Assembly: GCA_910584695.1 (NCBI GenBank)
Contig: CAJUBR010000051.1
Coordinates: 1-20,557, forward strand
Length of the DNA stretch: 20,557 bases
Reading direction: 5' to 3'
From: an uncultured Lachnospiraceae bacterium
Lineage (GTDB): Bacteria; Bacillota; Clostridia; Lachnospirales; Lachnospiraceae
Position 1 is the first letter of the stretch; the number at the start of each line of letters is the position of its first letter. The notes beneath the pieces were generated by a model. That model saw only the letters and a program-made list of their open reading frames with translations, did no database searches and had not been told where the DNA came from. The translations under genes were made by a program, and so were the position numbers. Shown piece after piece: positions 1 through 7,214 of the stretch.

Positions 1-60
1 GTTTTTTCGTAATATGGAATTTAACAATTGTCTATCTATAAAATAAAAAGGAGAGTAAAA

Positions 61-246
61 ATGAGTCAATTATCAGAAAAAGAATTATCTGCACTACATG
101 ATTTATTATCAGAAGAAGAATTACTGGTAAAGAAATTCCAGATGCTGGCAAGCCATGCCACAGATACCAATGTAAGAGAGGAAATGGAAGAAATTTCCCA
201 AAGACACCAGTCACACTTTAACAAACTTTATAACCATTTAAGTTAG
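61..246 (+). CDS. Small CotF-like spore coat-associated protein
   Basis: This gene encodes 61 residues, almost entirely predicted helix and rich in Glu, Leu and His. The pattern of a Leu/Glu-rich helix, a connecting stretch (HATDTNVREEM) and a second helix with spaced His residues (RHQSHFNKL) resembles half of a CotF-type four-helix, ferritin-like fold. The start at 61 follows AAGGAGAG with good spacing; an in-frame ATG at 28 lacks a comparable site. It lies 9 bases upstream of a clearer CotF-like gene and is probably co-transcribed with it. A role in spore coat assembly is inferred from the family and neighbour. It has no signal peptide or membrane segment. It could also be a general small ferritin-like helical protein. 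Confidence 0.7.
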   Translation: MSQLSEKELSALHDLLSEEELLVKKFQMLASHATDTNVREEMEEISQRHQSHFNKLYNHLS

Positions 247-255
247 GAGGATACT

Positions 256-522
256 ATGGAATTATATCAGGAAAAAGAAATTTTAGGTGATGCCTTAGCA
301 GCCCAGAAAGCAGCTACAAATTTGTTTAATACCTTTTCAAATGAATGTGTGCATGAAGGACTCCGTTCCACCATGTTAGATATTTTGGCAGATGAGCACA
401 CGATGCAGCAGGATGTATTCTGCTCCATGCATGAGAGAGGATTTTATCCAACACCGGATGCGGAACAAAGCAAGATTGATGAAACAAAGCAGAAATATTC
501 ATGCTCTTATAAGCCACTTTAA
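256..522 (+). CDS. CotF-family spore coat protein
   Basis: This 88-residue protein matches the Coat_F pattern: an N-terminal Glu-rich helix (EKEILGDALAAQKAA), a middle helix with the LADEH motif (residues about 44-48), and the family-typical end of that helix, a Met followed by RGFYPTPDA. Family members are structural proteins of the inner spore coat, first known from Bacillus CotF. At 88 residues it is a single-domain form, shorter than Bacillus CotF. The start follows TTAGGAGG, and the gene sits 9 bases after the 61-residue CotF-like gene, so the pair forms a small operon. The C-terminus carries a Cys (YSCSYKPL) and the interior has others, which might allow cross-linking; that is speculation. 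No sporulation sigma-factor promoter could be identified in the 60 bases available upstream. Confidence 0.82.
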   Translation: MELYQEKEILGDALAAQKAATNLFNTFSNECVHEGLRSTMLDILADEHTMQQDVFCSMHERGFYPTPDAEQSKIDETKQKYSCSYKPL

Positions 523-560
523 TATCAGACATTTTACCATATCTGATATAGACAAAAATA

Positions 561-601
561 CTGTTGACAGAGACCTTTTATATTCTCTGTCAACAGAAAA
601 A
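561..601. terminator. Bidirectional intrinsic terminator between coat genes and por operon
   Basis: A perfect 13-bp inverted repeat (CTGTTGACAGAGA at 561-573, its complement at 584-596) encloses a 10-base loop. On the minus strand it is followed by TATTTTTG, a good U-tract for ending the por operon. On the plus strand the following AAAAAGTCTTTCTCTT is less U-rich, so termination of the coat genes is less certain. A second, weaker 8-bp stem (522-529 with 542-549) overlaps the stop codon of the upstream coat gene. Confidence 0.85.
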
Positions 602-624
602 GTCTTTCTCTTAATATTCAATTT

Positions 625-1560
625 TTAATCTCTTGAACACCGGAACTGAAGTTCTTCCCATCTTCTGTCCACTTCCTCCTGAAACTGGACAATCAGGTCT
701 TCATTTCCCTTCTTAAACAGATGCTTGAACCTGCCCTGTGGTCTTAGAAAATCCTCAATGGGAAGCTTTTTCTTTGGTTCATAATTAAGACTCCACTTAC
801 CATGGTCTACCTCAAACAACGGCCAGTAGCAGGTCTCTACCCCTAATTTACAGATTTCCATAATATCCTCTGTGGGATATCTCCATCCTCTCGGACACGG
901 AGCCATCACATTCAAGAAACAGGCACCTTCCGTATAGATTGCCTTTTCTGCCTTGGTATGCAGGTCCTTAAAATTGCCTAGCAGCGTTGACTGCCCCACA
1001 TAAGGCACATCATGAGCGGCAATAATAGATGCTAAATCCTTGCGGTTTTGCATTTTACCATTAGACCGGCTTCCCACCGGTGTCGTCGTGGTATCCGCAT
1101 ACATCGGTGTTGCAGAAGAACGCTGAATACCTGTATTCATATATGCCCCATTGTCATAGCATACATAGACAAAATCATGATTCCGCTCCATGGCACCAGA
1201 TAAAGACTGGAAACCGATATCATAGGTTCCACCATCTCCACCAAAGGTAATAAATTTGTAATCATCCTTTATCTTTCCTTTTCGCTTTAACACATTGTAT
1301 GCGGTCTCTACACCACCCATGGTCGCCCCTGCATTTTCAAATGCATTATGGATATAGCTGTCCTCGTAAGAGGTATACGGATACATAAAGGTAGATACTT
1401 CCAGACATCCCGTTGCATTTCCGATCACCGCCTTATCCCCTTCGTGCAGGGCACGGAGCACAGTGCGGACTGCAATGGTTCCACCACATCCAGCACACAT
1501 TCTGTGACCAGGAGCCAAACGTTCCGGTTTATTCATTTCTTCCTTAAAGTTGTAACTCAT
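625..1560 (-). CDS. porB: 2-oxoacid (pyruvate):ferredoxin oxidoreductase, beta subunit (TPP-binding)
   Basis: This 311-residue protein is the thiamine-diphosphate subunit of a four-subunit oxoacid:ferredoxin oxidoreductase, which decarboxylates pyruvate (or a related 2-oxoacid) to the acyl-CoA and passes electrons to ferredoxin in the cytoplasm. The sequence shows the GDGGTYDIG start of the TPP/Mg-binding motif, which ends in YDNGAYMNTG, and the PorB hallmark NTGIQRSSATP. Four cysteines suited to a [4Fe-4S] cluster are present: C22, C25, C52 and C222. Its length is typical of PorB. It is the last gene of porC-porD-porA-porB, 15 bases after porA, and is followed by the terminator at 561-601. 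Pyruvate is the likeliest substrate; 2-oxoisovalerate cannot be excluded from sequence alone. Confidence 0.92.
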   Translation of the reverse strand: MSYNFKEEMNKPERLAPGHRMCAGCGGTIAVRTVLRALHEGDKAVIGNATGCLEVSTFMYPYTSYEDSYIHNAFENAGATMGGVETAYNVLKRKGKIKDDYKFITFGGDGGTYDIGFQSLSGAMERNHDFVYVCYDNGAYMNTGIQRSSATPMYADTTTTPVGSRSNGKMQNRKDLASIIAAHDVPYVGQSTLLGNFKDLHTKAEKAIYTEGACFLNVMAPCPRGWRYPTEDIMEICKLGVETCYWPLFEVDHGKWSLNYEPKKKLPIEDFLRPQGRFKHLFKKGNEDLIVQFQEEVDRRWEELQFRCSRD

Positions 1561-1575
1561 TTTTCATTTGCCTCC

Positions 1576-2757
1576 TTATTCTCTAAGTCCGATATAACGG
1601 TATTCCTCAAACGGCTTACCGTCTTTATCATATGCCTGCAAATCCTTGTAAATATCTTCTGCTTCTTCCACCGTAAAATCTCTTCCACCTAAGCCATAAA
1701 TGAGATTAAATGCTTTCACGTCCCTTGCGTAATCATACAAGGCTGCTTTAATCTCTGCACCTAACGGACCTCCTTTGCCCCGGAAGCCCTCGCTTCTATC
1801 CAGAATAGCAACTGTCTTACAGTTTTTAAGGGCGGCTGCAATTTCTTCGTCGGGAAACGGACGGAATACCCTTAATTTCAACAGACCGGCTTTGATTCCC
1901 TGTTCCCTTAATACATCCACGGCATCCTTTGTCGTTCCTGCCGCCGAGCCAATTATAATCAATGCATAATCCGCATCGTCAAGACGGTATTCTTCAAAAA
2001 AGCCGTAACTTCTTCCTGATATTTCCCCAAATTCCTTCCCAACCTCTAAAATAACCTGCTTCGCATTCTGCATTGCCGTATTTTGTGCCATCTTTGTTTC
2101 CATATAGTAATTGGAAACTGCATATGGTCCTAAAGACATGGGCTGGCTGGCATTTAACAGATAATTTTCCGGCTCATATTCTCCGACAAAATTTTTTACC
2201 TTATCATCTTCTAATAACTCAATATTTTCTACAGCATGGCTGGTGATAAATCCATCCTGGCAGATCATAATCGGAAGCCTTACATCCTTATGCTCGGAAA
2301 TGCGGTATGCCTGAATAAAGTTATCATATACCTCCTGATTATTTTCCGCATAAATCTGAATAAATCCGGTATCCCTTGCCCCCATAGAATCCGAATGGTC
2401 ACAGTTAATATTGATGGGACCGGATAATGCCCTGTTCACCAGACAAAGTGCCAGCGGCAGACGGTTCGATGCCGCAACATAGAGCTCCTCCCACATCAGT
2501 GCAAGTCCACAGGAAGATGTGGCAGTCAGTGCTCTTGCTCCCGCTGCGGATGCACCGATTGTCGCACTCATGGAACTGTGCTCACTCTCTACCGGAATAA
2601 AATCTGTATCCATCTCACCGTTGGCAATATAGTTTGCCACATACTGCGGAATCTCGGTGGACGGAGTAATTGGAAATGCAGGCATCACATCCGGATTTAC
2701 CTGCTTTATCGCATAGGAAATGGCTTCATTTCCTGATAAACGCTCTCGAATTGCCAT
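1576..2757 (-). CDS. porA: 2-oxoacid (pyruvate):ferredoxin oxidoreductase, alpha subunit
   Basis: This 393-residue protein is the alpha subunit, which carries the PYR domain (residues about 1-230) and the transketolase C-terminal-like domain II (about 250-370). Visible hallmarks are the N-terminal GNEAISYAIKQVNPDVMPAF-like opening, PITPSTEIPQ, ESEHSSMSATIGAS with the Glu that activates TPP, and NRALSGPININCDHSD, typical of PorA. It pairs with the beta subunit to form the active site and contributes to CoA and substrate binding. Its length is normal for the separate-subunit form. The gap from the ferredoxin subunit porD is 36 bases and contains a good ribosome binding site (AAAGGAGGAAC). Confidence 0.93.
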   Translation of the reverse strand: MAIRERLSGNEAISYAIKQVNPDVMPAFPITPSTEIPQYVANYIANGEMDTDFIPVESEHSSMSATIGASAAGARALTATSSCGLALMWEELYVAASNRLPLALCLVNRALSGPININCDHSDSMGARDTGFIQIYAENNQEVYDNFIQAYRISEHKDVRLPIMICQDGFITSHAVENIELLEDDKVKNFVGEYEPENYLLNASQPMSLGPYAVSNYYMETKMAQNTAMQNAKQVILEVGKEFGEISGRSYGFFEEYRLDDADYALIIIGSAAGTTKDAVDVLREQGIKAGLLKLRVFRPFPDEEIAAALKNCKTVAILDRSEGFRGKGGPLGAEIKAALYDYARDVKAFNLIYGLGGRDFTVEEAEDIYKDLQAYDKDGKPFEEYRYIGLRE

Positions 2758-2793
2758 CTTTTATGTTCCTCCTTTATTGACCTTATTCTGTCA

Positions 2794-3099
2794 TTACTGA
2801 CCCTCTTTCATAGAAATTGCATCAAACGGACACACCTTTGCACAAATACCGCATCCCTTACAATGGTCATAGTCAAAATCTTCTCTCTTGCTATCGCAGA
2901 CTGGAATGGAGCTGTCGGGACAGACCGGTACACACAACAGACACTGTTTGCATTTTTCACTATGAAAAACAGGTGTCTGGGTTCTCCATTCTCCTGTATG
3001 AAATAATCTGGAAGTTCCGGCAGCATAAATCTGATTTCCCTCTGTAATATCCTGCCAGCCGCTTTTTTCCGTAATCTTTGTAATATCCGTCGCTGCCAT
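2794..3099 (-). CDS. porD: 2-oxoacid (pyruvate):ferredoxin oxidoreductase, delta (2x[4Fe-4S]) subunit
   Basis: This 101-residue ferredoxin-like subunit carries electrons from the TPP site to external ferredoxin. Two complete [4Fe-4S] motifs are visible: CKQCLLCVPVC (C50, C53, C56, C60) and CKGCGICAKVC (C80, C83, C86, C90), each followed by Pro. An extra Cys (C68) sits between them. The N-terminal 45 residues, with the GEWRTQTPVF segment, are typical of the PorD family, in which they pack against the other subunits. The ATG directly abuts the porC stop codon, which points to translational coupling. Confidence 0.92.
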   Translation of the reverse strand: MAATDITKITEKSGWQDITEGNQIYAAGTSRLFHTGEWRTQTPVFHSEKCKQCLLCVPVCPDSSIPVCDSKREDFDYDHCKGCGICAKVCPFDAISMKEGQ

Positions 3100-3693
3100 C
3101 TACTTTACCTCCTCATATGCCATATGTAATGCCTTCAGGTTTCCTTCCACCACTTCCGGTTTCTTTGTAAATTTATGTCTGTAGGATGCTTCCATCTCCC
3201 GGAAAAAGTCCTCTTTACTCATGACACCGCTGATTGCTACTATCGCTGCAAGCATAGGAGAATTAGGAAAATATTTTCCCAGTGCCGCCTCGGATATCCT
3301 TCTGGCATCAATCGTATATACTCTGCCGGTATAATCCTTTAGAAATGGTTTAATCTCCTCTGCACTTTTGGTTGTGTTAACTACAACTGCACCTTCTGCA
3401 TTTAATCCTTTTGTTACATCTACGCTTTCTAACAGTGTTTCATCCACTACAGCTACATAATCCGGATCGTAAATATTGGAATGAACACGGATTGGATCGT
3501 CACTGATGCGGTTATATGCCGTAATCGGTGCTCCCATTCGCTCCGGACCATATTCCGGAAATCCCTGTACATGCTTTCCTGTCATAAATGCTGCATCTGC
3601 AAGCATTAATGCCGCTGTTTTGGCACCCTGCCCGCCTCTGCCATGCCATCTGATCTCTACTGTGTTTTTCACTTTAATATTCCTCATTTCCAT
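3100..3693 (-). CDS. porC: 2-oxoacid (pyruvate):ferredoxin oxidoreductase, gamma subunit
   Basis: This protein of up to 197 residues is the gamma subunit (POR_N-like/PF01558 fold) and the first gene of the operon. The family signature EIRWHGRGGQGAKTAA starts at residue 12, followed by FPEYGPERMGAPITAYNR. In related complexes this domain helps bind CoA. The start is uncertain. The ATG at 3693 has no ribosome binding site. A GTG at 3672 (seven codons downstream) is preceded by ATGAGG nine bases upstream and would give VKNTVEIRWHG, closer to where most relatives begin. I kept the longer form as the conservative choice. No convincing promoter was found in the short space between the upstream terminator (3778-3823) and this gene. 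Confidence 0.9.
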   Translation of the reverse strand: MEMRNIKVKNTVEIRWHGRGGQGAKTAALMLADAAFMTGKHVQGFPEYGPERMGAPITAYNRISDDPIRVHSNIYDPDYVAVVDETLLESVDVTKGLNAEGAVVVNTTKSAEEIKPFLKDYTGRVYTIDARRISEAALGKYFPNSPMLAAIVAISGVMSKEDFFREMEASYRHKFTKKPEVVEGNLKALHMAYEEVK

Positions 3694-3777
3694 GACTTAA
3701 TTTATTTTACATTTTTTCATCCCTACTGCGTTCGTTTTCAAATCATCCACTATCTCATCACTTATATCAGACTCCTC

Positions 3778-3823
3778 AAAAAAAGCCCACAGCACACCAT
3801 TCATTATTATAGGTGCTGTGGAC
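3778..3823 (-). terminator. Intrinsic terminator of the GntR-ABC operon
   Basis: A 9-bp stem (CCACAGCAC at 3787-3795 pairing with GTGCTGTGG at 3813-3821), extendable by one pair past a mismatch, is followed on the minus strand by seven Ts. It lies 33 bases after the permease stop codon at 3856 and so ends the GntR-ATPase-permease operon before the por genes. Confidence 0.88.
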
Positions 3824-3855
3824 TTAAATGTAAAGTAAAAACAGGGAATTAACAG

Positions 3856-4671
3856 CTATTCAAGATTTAAATGATTTTTAAAAATATGATTCGTAACGGC
3901 AAATAAAGCCGCATTCACTCCCACGCCAAGCAGTAATACCACTGCTATCACTCCGGAAACTCCCCATATATCATCAATATTTATATTAATATCCATATTA
4001 TTGAATACAGTACCAATGGAAAGCATTACCATTCCCATTACACTAAGAATCTGCATTGCTATCATGATTACAAAATAACAGCCAATCGATGCCAGAATTC
4101 TCCATTTTCCAAACAACTGTCCCACTGCAATACACATATAAATCAACAATTGGGCAAATGCAGTCCATACAATAGAAGCAATCAGCATAAGCAATATTGG
4201 AATCAGGAATTCCGGTTGAAAAAGACCCGTCAGTTCAGACATAATCTCGCTGAATGTTACATCCGCTGTGATTTCATCGATAAATGCCCAGTAACTGCCA
4301 AAACAATAAATTACAAATAATACAACTGTCACAATAACAGTCAAAAGTCTCCATAGCATTCCCCCGATTAATTTGGCCCATAAATGTATGGAAGATGCCG
4401 CCGGAAGTGTCCAGGTCAAATAGCCCCGGTCTCCCACCATAGTACTGTAAAACCGTATAATGACCAAAACATGTACGGCAACACTCATCATCATAATAAT
4501 AAAATACCAGCCATATGATACCAGAATCTGAATCACCTCTTTTGCATCTCCCCGATACGGAAGCATACAGAGAATCTTCATAAAAATCGTAAAAACCGTT
4601 CCTGTAAGAAAAATAATTCCACAAGAAAAACCATATGATTTTAACTCATCCTTTATCAACTTACCTAACAT
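3856..4671 (-). CDS. ABC-2-type transporter permease (partner of YtrB-like ATPase)
   Basis: This 271-residue polytopic membrane protein has about six hydrophobic segments (roughly residues 17-37, 55-75, 100-130, 150-185, 190-220, 235-260). A soluble stretch with the STMVGDRGYLTWTLP motif sits after the second segment; this motif recurs in small Clostridia permeases paired with YtrA-regulated ATPases. The start overlaps the ATPase stop by 7 bases and is preceded by GGGAGGTG inside that gene, so the two are translationally coupled. The substrate is unknown. In Bacillus, YtrA-controlled transporters respond to cell-wall-active peptides, but extending that role to this gene is inference. Confidence 0.82.
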   Translation of the reverse strand: MLGKLIKDELKSYGFSCGIIFLTGTVFTIFMKILCMLPYRGDAKEVIQILVSYGWYFIIMMMSVAVHVLVIIRFYSTMVGDRGYLTWTLPAASSIHLWAKLIGGMLWRLLTVIVTVVLFVIYCFGSYWAFIDEITADVTFSEIMSELTGLFQPEFLIPILLMLIASIVWTAFAQLLIYMCIAVGQLFGKWRILASIGCYFVIMIAMQILSVMGMVMLSIGTVFNNMDININIDDIWGVSGVIAVVLLLGVGVNAALFAVTNHIFKNHLNLE

Positions 4672-5360
4672 CTAAACACCTCCCTGAACACCTGATCTAA
4701 TGATTTGTCATAGTTCATACGGATATTATCAACCGAATCATGACATACAATATTCCCCTGTCTAATCATAATAACATCATCCAATATGTTTTCCACATCA
4801 GAAATTAAATGAGTAGAGATTAAAATACTTCCTTCCGGATTGTAACTTGTGATAATCGTATTCAAAATATAATCTCTTGCTGCAGGATCAACACCACCCA
4901 TCGGCTCATCCAAAAGATATAAATCCGCCTTCCGGCTCATAACTAATATAAGCTGTACCTTTTCTTTTGTACCCTTCGACATTGTTTTTAATTTATCCTC
5001 CGGATCTATCCCCAGATCAGCTAACATTTTGTAAGCAATGTCCTTTTGAAAGTTGTCATACATTTCTTCAAAAAAATCAAGAATATTTTTTACCTTTGTC
5101 CATTTGCTAAGGTAAGTACGTTCCGGCAGATACGCTGTAACAGCTTTTGTTCCCGGACCAATTGGCATCCCTTTAATGGTTACAGACCCGGCTGTTGGTG
5201 CCAGCAGTCCGGCACAGATTTTAATCAATGTCGTCTTCCCACTTCCGTTTGGTCCAAGAAGACCAATAATTTTTCCCGGCTCCAGATTCAAATTCACCTG
5301 ATTGAGTGCCAACACTTTACTATAACGTTTTGTAAGAGCCTTACATTCAACTAAACTCAT
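4665..5360 (-). CDS. ABC transporter ATP-binding protein, YtrB-like
   Basis: This 231-residue ATPase energises the neighbouring permease. Walker A is GPNGSGKT (residues 36-43). Walker B is LYLLDEP, followed by the D-loop GGVDPAARD. The H-loop His is in ILISTHLISDVE. The signature motif is degenerate (MSKGTKEKVQ in place of LSGGQ), as is common in this subfamily. At the Q-loop the sequence reads AYLPERTYL, with Glu where Gln is usual. The start overlaps the repressor stop in an ATGA arrangement, and the end overlaps the permease by 7 bases, so repressor, ATPase and permease form a tight operon. The direction of transport cannot be read from the ATPase alone; export is typical for ABC-2 partners. 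Confidence 0.92.
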   Translation of the reverse strand: MSLVECKALTKRYSKVLALNQVNLNLEPGKIIGLLGPNGSGKTTLIKICAGLLAPTAGSVTIKGMPIGPGTKAVTAYLPERTYLSKWTKVKNILDFFEEMYDNFQKDIAYKMLADLGIDPEDKLKTMSKGTKEKVQLILVMSRKADLYLLDEPMGGVDPAARDYILNTIITSYNPEGSILISTHLISDVENILDDVIMIRQGNIVCHDSVDNIRMNYDKSLDQVFREVFRC

Positions 5361-5725
5361 CTTCCTTCCTCCTTATAATCAGAAATGAATTGTACCATTT
5401 CTTCCCTTTGATATCCTAATGCCTTCATTTCATTATAATATGTCTTAACATGAAAAGCCGCAAATCCCGTTTTGGTATCTTCAATTAACGTTGCATCCTC
5501 TGTTATATATCTTCCTGTGGTACGAACCGCAAATACCAAACCCTGCCGTTCCAATTCAGACAATGCCTTCTGCATGGTATTTGGATTCACCTTTGCCTCC
5601 TGTGCCAATTCTCTTACGGGTAGCAGCTTCTCTCCCGGCCGGTAATATCCGGAAACAATTCTTCTTTTTAATTCCTCCAGTAATTGTGTATAAATTGGAC
5701 GGTCCGATTTTAACTCCCAATCCAT
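5357..5725 (-). CDS. GntR-family transcriptional regulator, YtrA subfamily
   Basis: This 122-residue regulator has an N-terminal winged helix-turn-helix (residues about 8-76) with the GntR hallmarks PIYTQLLEELKRRIVSGYYRPGEKLLPVRELAQ and VNPNTMQKALSELERQGL. The short helical C-terminal tail (about 45 residues) is characteristic of the YtrA subfamily, which lacks a large effector domain and usually represses its own operon with an ABC transporter. It is the first gene of the operon, preceded by AAAGGAGGAAGGCT and by a promoter containing an exact 11-bp direct repeat, the likely operator. Autoregulation is inferred from the family and this layout. The inducer is unknown. Confidence 0.92.
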   Translation of the reverse strand: MDWELKSDRPIYTQLLEELKRRIVSGYYRPGEKLLPVRELAQEAKVNPNTMQKALSELERQGLVFAVRTTGRYITEDATLIEDTKTGFAAFHVKTYYNEMKALGYQREEMVQFISDYKEEGR

Positions 5726-5753
5726 AGCCTTCCTCCTTTTATTGTCCTATGCA

Positions 5754-5788
5754 ATTAATACAATAATACATTAATACAATTTTGTCAA
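5754..5788 (-). promoter_or_regulatory. Promoter and candidate operator of the GntR-ABC operon
   Basis: On the minus strand a consensus -35 box TTGACA (5783-5788) is followed after 17 bases by TATTGT (5760-5765), a moderate -10 box. An exact 11-bp direct repeat, ATTAATACAAT in plus-strand reading, lies at 5754-5764 and 5770-5780. Its period is 16 bases, and it covers the spacer and the -10 box. This placement is what one expects for a repressor site, presumably for the GntR protein encoded immediately downstream. Confidence 0.65.
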
Positions 5789-5810
5789 TACTATATTTTA
5801 TTAAAAGCAT

Positions 5811-5864
5811 AAAAAACTGATTTATCAATCAGGCTTTATATTTCTGCCTGAATGATAAACCAGT
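5811..5864 (-). terminator. Intrinsic terminator after the CorC-like gene
   Basis: A long stem pairs 5816-5834 with 5846-5864 (17 of 19 positions paired, two mismatches) around an 11-base loop. On the minus strand it is followed by TTTTTATGCTTTTAA. It lies 20 bases after the stop codon of the CBS-domain gene and just upstream of the GntR promoter, insulating the two units. Confidence 0.88.
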
Positions 5865-5884
5865 CTTTGCAAAGTAAACTCTGC

Positions 5885-6736
5885 CTATTCCTTTTCTTCT
5901 TTCGCATGCTCTGTCTTACGAATCCGGACTTTTTTTACCATTTTGTCGTCCCGTTCAATTGCTTCAAAAGAAAATCCCTGATACAAAATATCTATCTTTT
6001 CATTTTCCGCCGGAAGCCGCCCTAATTCATATAGTATAAACCCATTTACGGTATCAATATCCTCATCCGGGAAAGTAATATCAAACAAATCCTCTAACTC
6101 TTCTAAATCGGTACTTCCCTTTACAATATAACCGTCCCCTACTGCAAGCTTCATTATGTCCACTTCTTCTTCATCATGTTCATCCAGTATATCCCCAACA
6201 ATTACCTCCAGCAAATCTTCCATAGCGACAATTCCCTCTGTCTGCCCATATTCGTCTACCACAATTGCCATATGAGCTTTATTTGCCCGCATTTCATTAA
6301 AAAGTTTACTGATTTTCCGGGTTGGATGAATATAATATGGTTCACTTCCTACATTTCTGACACTCTGCTTTTCATCGGTAAGATATGCCTTCACCGCCTC
6401 TTTTATATGTAAAATTGCTACAATATTATCCACATCTTCTTCATAAATCGGATATCTGGAAAAACTGTTTTCCAACATAATATCTAACGCTTCATCTATA
6501 CTGGTATCCGCTTCAATCCCTACAATCTTCTGTCTGGGACTCATTACATCCTTTGCTTCTTTATCTCCAAATTCAAATACATTGGAAATAAGTTCTGCCT
6601 CATCGGGCATAATCATTCCCTGTTCATGTCCCTCCTCAATAATGGAAAGTATCTCTTCCTCTACTGCATCCGTTGCATCTTCATTGTTTTTCTTATTAAA
6701 AAATGATTTAAAGCTACCGGGCCCGCTAATTGCCAT
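5885..6736 (-). CDS. CorC/HlyC-like CBS-domain protein (no membrane domain)
   Basis: This 283-residue protein begins with a short charged region, then the EEEILSIIEEGHEQGMI and FGDKEAKDVMSPR segments that in CNNM proteins link the membrane domain to the CBS pair. Two CBS domains follow (about 55-185; FSRYPIYEEDVDNIVAILHI and MAIVVDEYGQTEGIVAMED), then a CorC_HlyC domain (about 195-275; DTVNGFILYELGRLP). The DUF21/CNNM transmembrane domain is absent, as in E. coli CorC (YbeX), which has about the same length. Members are linked to Mg/Co efflux or to membrane and ribosome-related stress; the older haemolysin label is not a functional description. The start follows GAGGG, and the gene has its own promoter and terminator, so it is monocistronic. 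Confidence 0.88.
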   Translation of the reverse strand: MAISGPGSFKSFFNKKNNEDATDAVEEEILSIIEEGHEQGMIMPDEAELISNVFEFGDKEAKDVMSPRQKIVGIEADTSIDEALDIMLENSFSRYPIYEEDVDNIVAILHIKEAVKAYLTDEKQSVRNVGSEPYYIHPTRKISKLFNEMRANKAHMAIVVDEYGQTEGIVAMEDLLEVIVGDILDEHDEEEVDIMKLAVGDGYIVKGSTDLEELEDLFDITFPDEDIDTVNGFILYELGRLPAENEKIDILYQGFSFEAIERDDKMVKKVRIRKTEHAKEEKE

Positions 6737-6792
6737 TTACTTTATTCCCTCTTTTCTTTTATCCTAAACTATACATACGTTACTGATAATGA

Positions 6793-6821
6793 AATATATC
6801 ATTATTTTTCTGATTGGTCAA
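6793..6821 (-). promoter_or_regulatory. Promoter of the CorC-like gene
   Basis: On the minus strand TTGACC (6816-6821) and TATATT (6793-6798) are separated by exactly 17 bases, a good housekeeping sigma-factor match. The 5' leader would be about 50 bases. No clear terminator is visible between the mazF stop (6859) and this promoter, so some read-through from the purL unit is possible. Confidence 0.7.
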
Positions 6822-6858
6822 TAAAATTCACGATTCTTTTACAAATTTTGTCTGACTG

Positions 6859-7200
6859 TTACAAGGACAAACTGATTTTTAATGCCCTGTTCACATTTCC
6901 CATAATGTGATCATCCAAATGACATACCTTTTCCCTTAATCTCTGTTTGTCAATTGTACGTACCTGTTCCAACAAAATAACAGAATCCTTTGCTATATCA
7001 CAGTTACTTGCTGCCAGTTCTACATGTGTCGGAATTTTTGCCTTATTCTGCCTGCTGGTAATGGCTGCACAAATTACGGTGGAACTATGACGGTTTCCTG
7101 CCTCATTTTGTATAATCAGTACCGGTCTGACTCCCCCCTGTTCTGAGCCCACTACCGGGCGTAAATCTGCATAATAAATATCACCTCTGGTCACGATCAA
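6859..7200 (-). CDS. mazF: MazF/EndoA-type mRNA interferase (toxin), TTG start
   Basis: The 113-residue product is very close to Bacillus subtilis EndoA/NdoA, a ribosome-independent endoribonuclease that cleaves mRNA at short specific sequences. Shared segments include RGDIYYADL, PVVGSEQGGVRPVLIIQN, AAITS, KAKIPTHVE, DSVILLEQVRTIDKQRL and the ISL end. The residues matching catalytic R25 and T48 are both present at those positions. The start is TTG at 7200, set by GGAGAG eight bases upstream (7209-7214). The frame stays open to 7323, but that extension is not conserved in the family. It follows alr, as in Bacillus, but the antitoxin gene that normally sits between them is missing: only 130 bases separate the alr stop from this start. 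Confidence 0.9.
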   Translation of the reverse strand: MIVTRGDIYYADLRPVVGSEQGGVRPVLIIQNEAGNRHSSTVICAAITSRQNKAKIPTHVELAASNCDIAKDSVILLEQVRTIDKQRLREKVCHLDDHIMGNVNRALKISLSL

Positions 7201-7208
7201 TGGTCTCA

Positions 7209-7214
7209 CTCTCC
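7209..7214 (-). promoter_or_regulatory. Ribosome binding site that sets the TTG start of mazF
   Basis: GGAGAG on the minus strand lies eight bases before the TTG at 7200. The next possible start, GTG at 7194, would be 14 bases away. With TTG as residue 1, the catalytic Arg and Thr fall at positions 25 and 48, the same numbering as B. subtilis EndoA, which supports this choice. Confidence 0.75.

Noticed and set aside
1..60. Sporulation sigma-factor promoter upstream of the coat genes
   Set aside because: The sequence is AT-rich with a TATAAA at 37-42, but no matching -35 element or sigma-E/G/K consensus could be supported.
522..549. 8-bp hairpin at the end of the CotF-like gene as the main terminator
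   Set aside because: It is AT-rich with a 12-base loop and no T-run; the stronger hairpin at 561-596 is the better candidate.
1348..1692. 114-codon plus-strand open frame across the porA/porB junction
   Set aside because: It is antisense to two clearly conserved genes and has no ribosome binding site or recognisable protein features.
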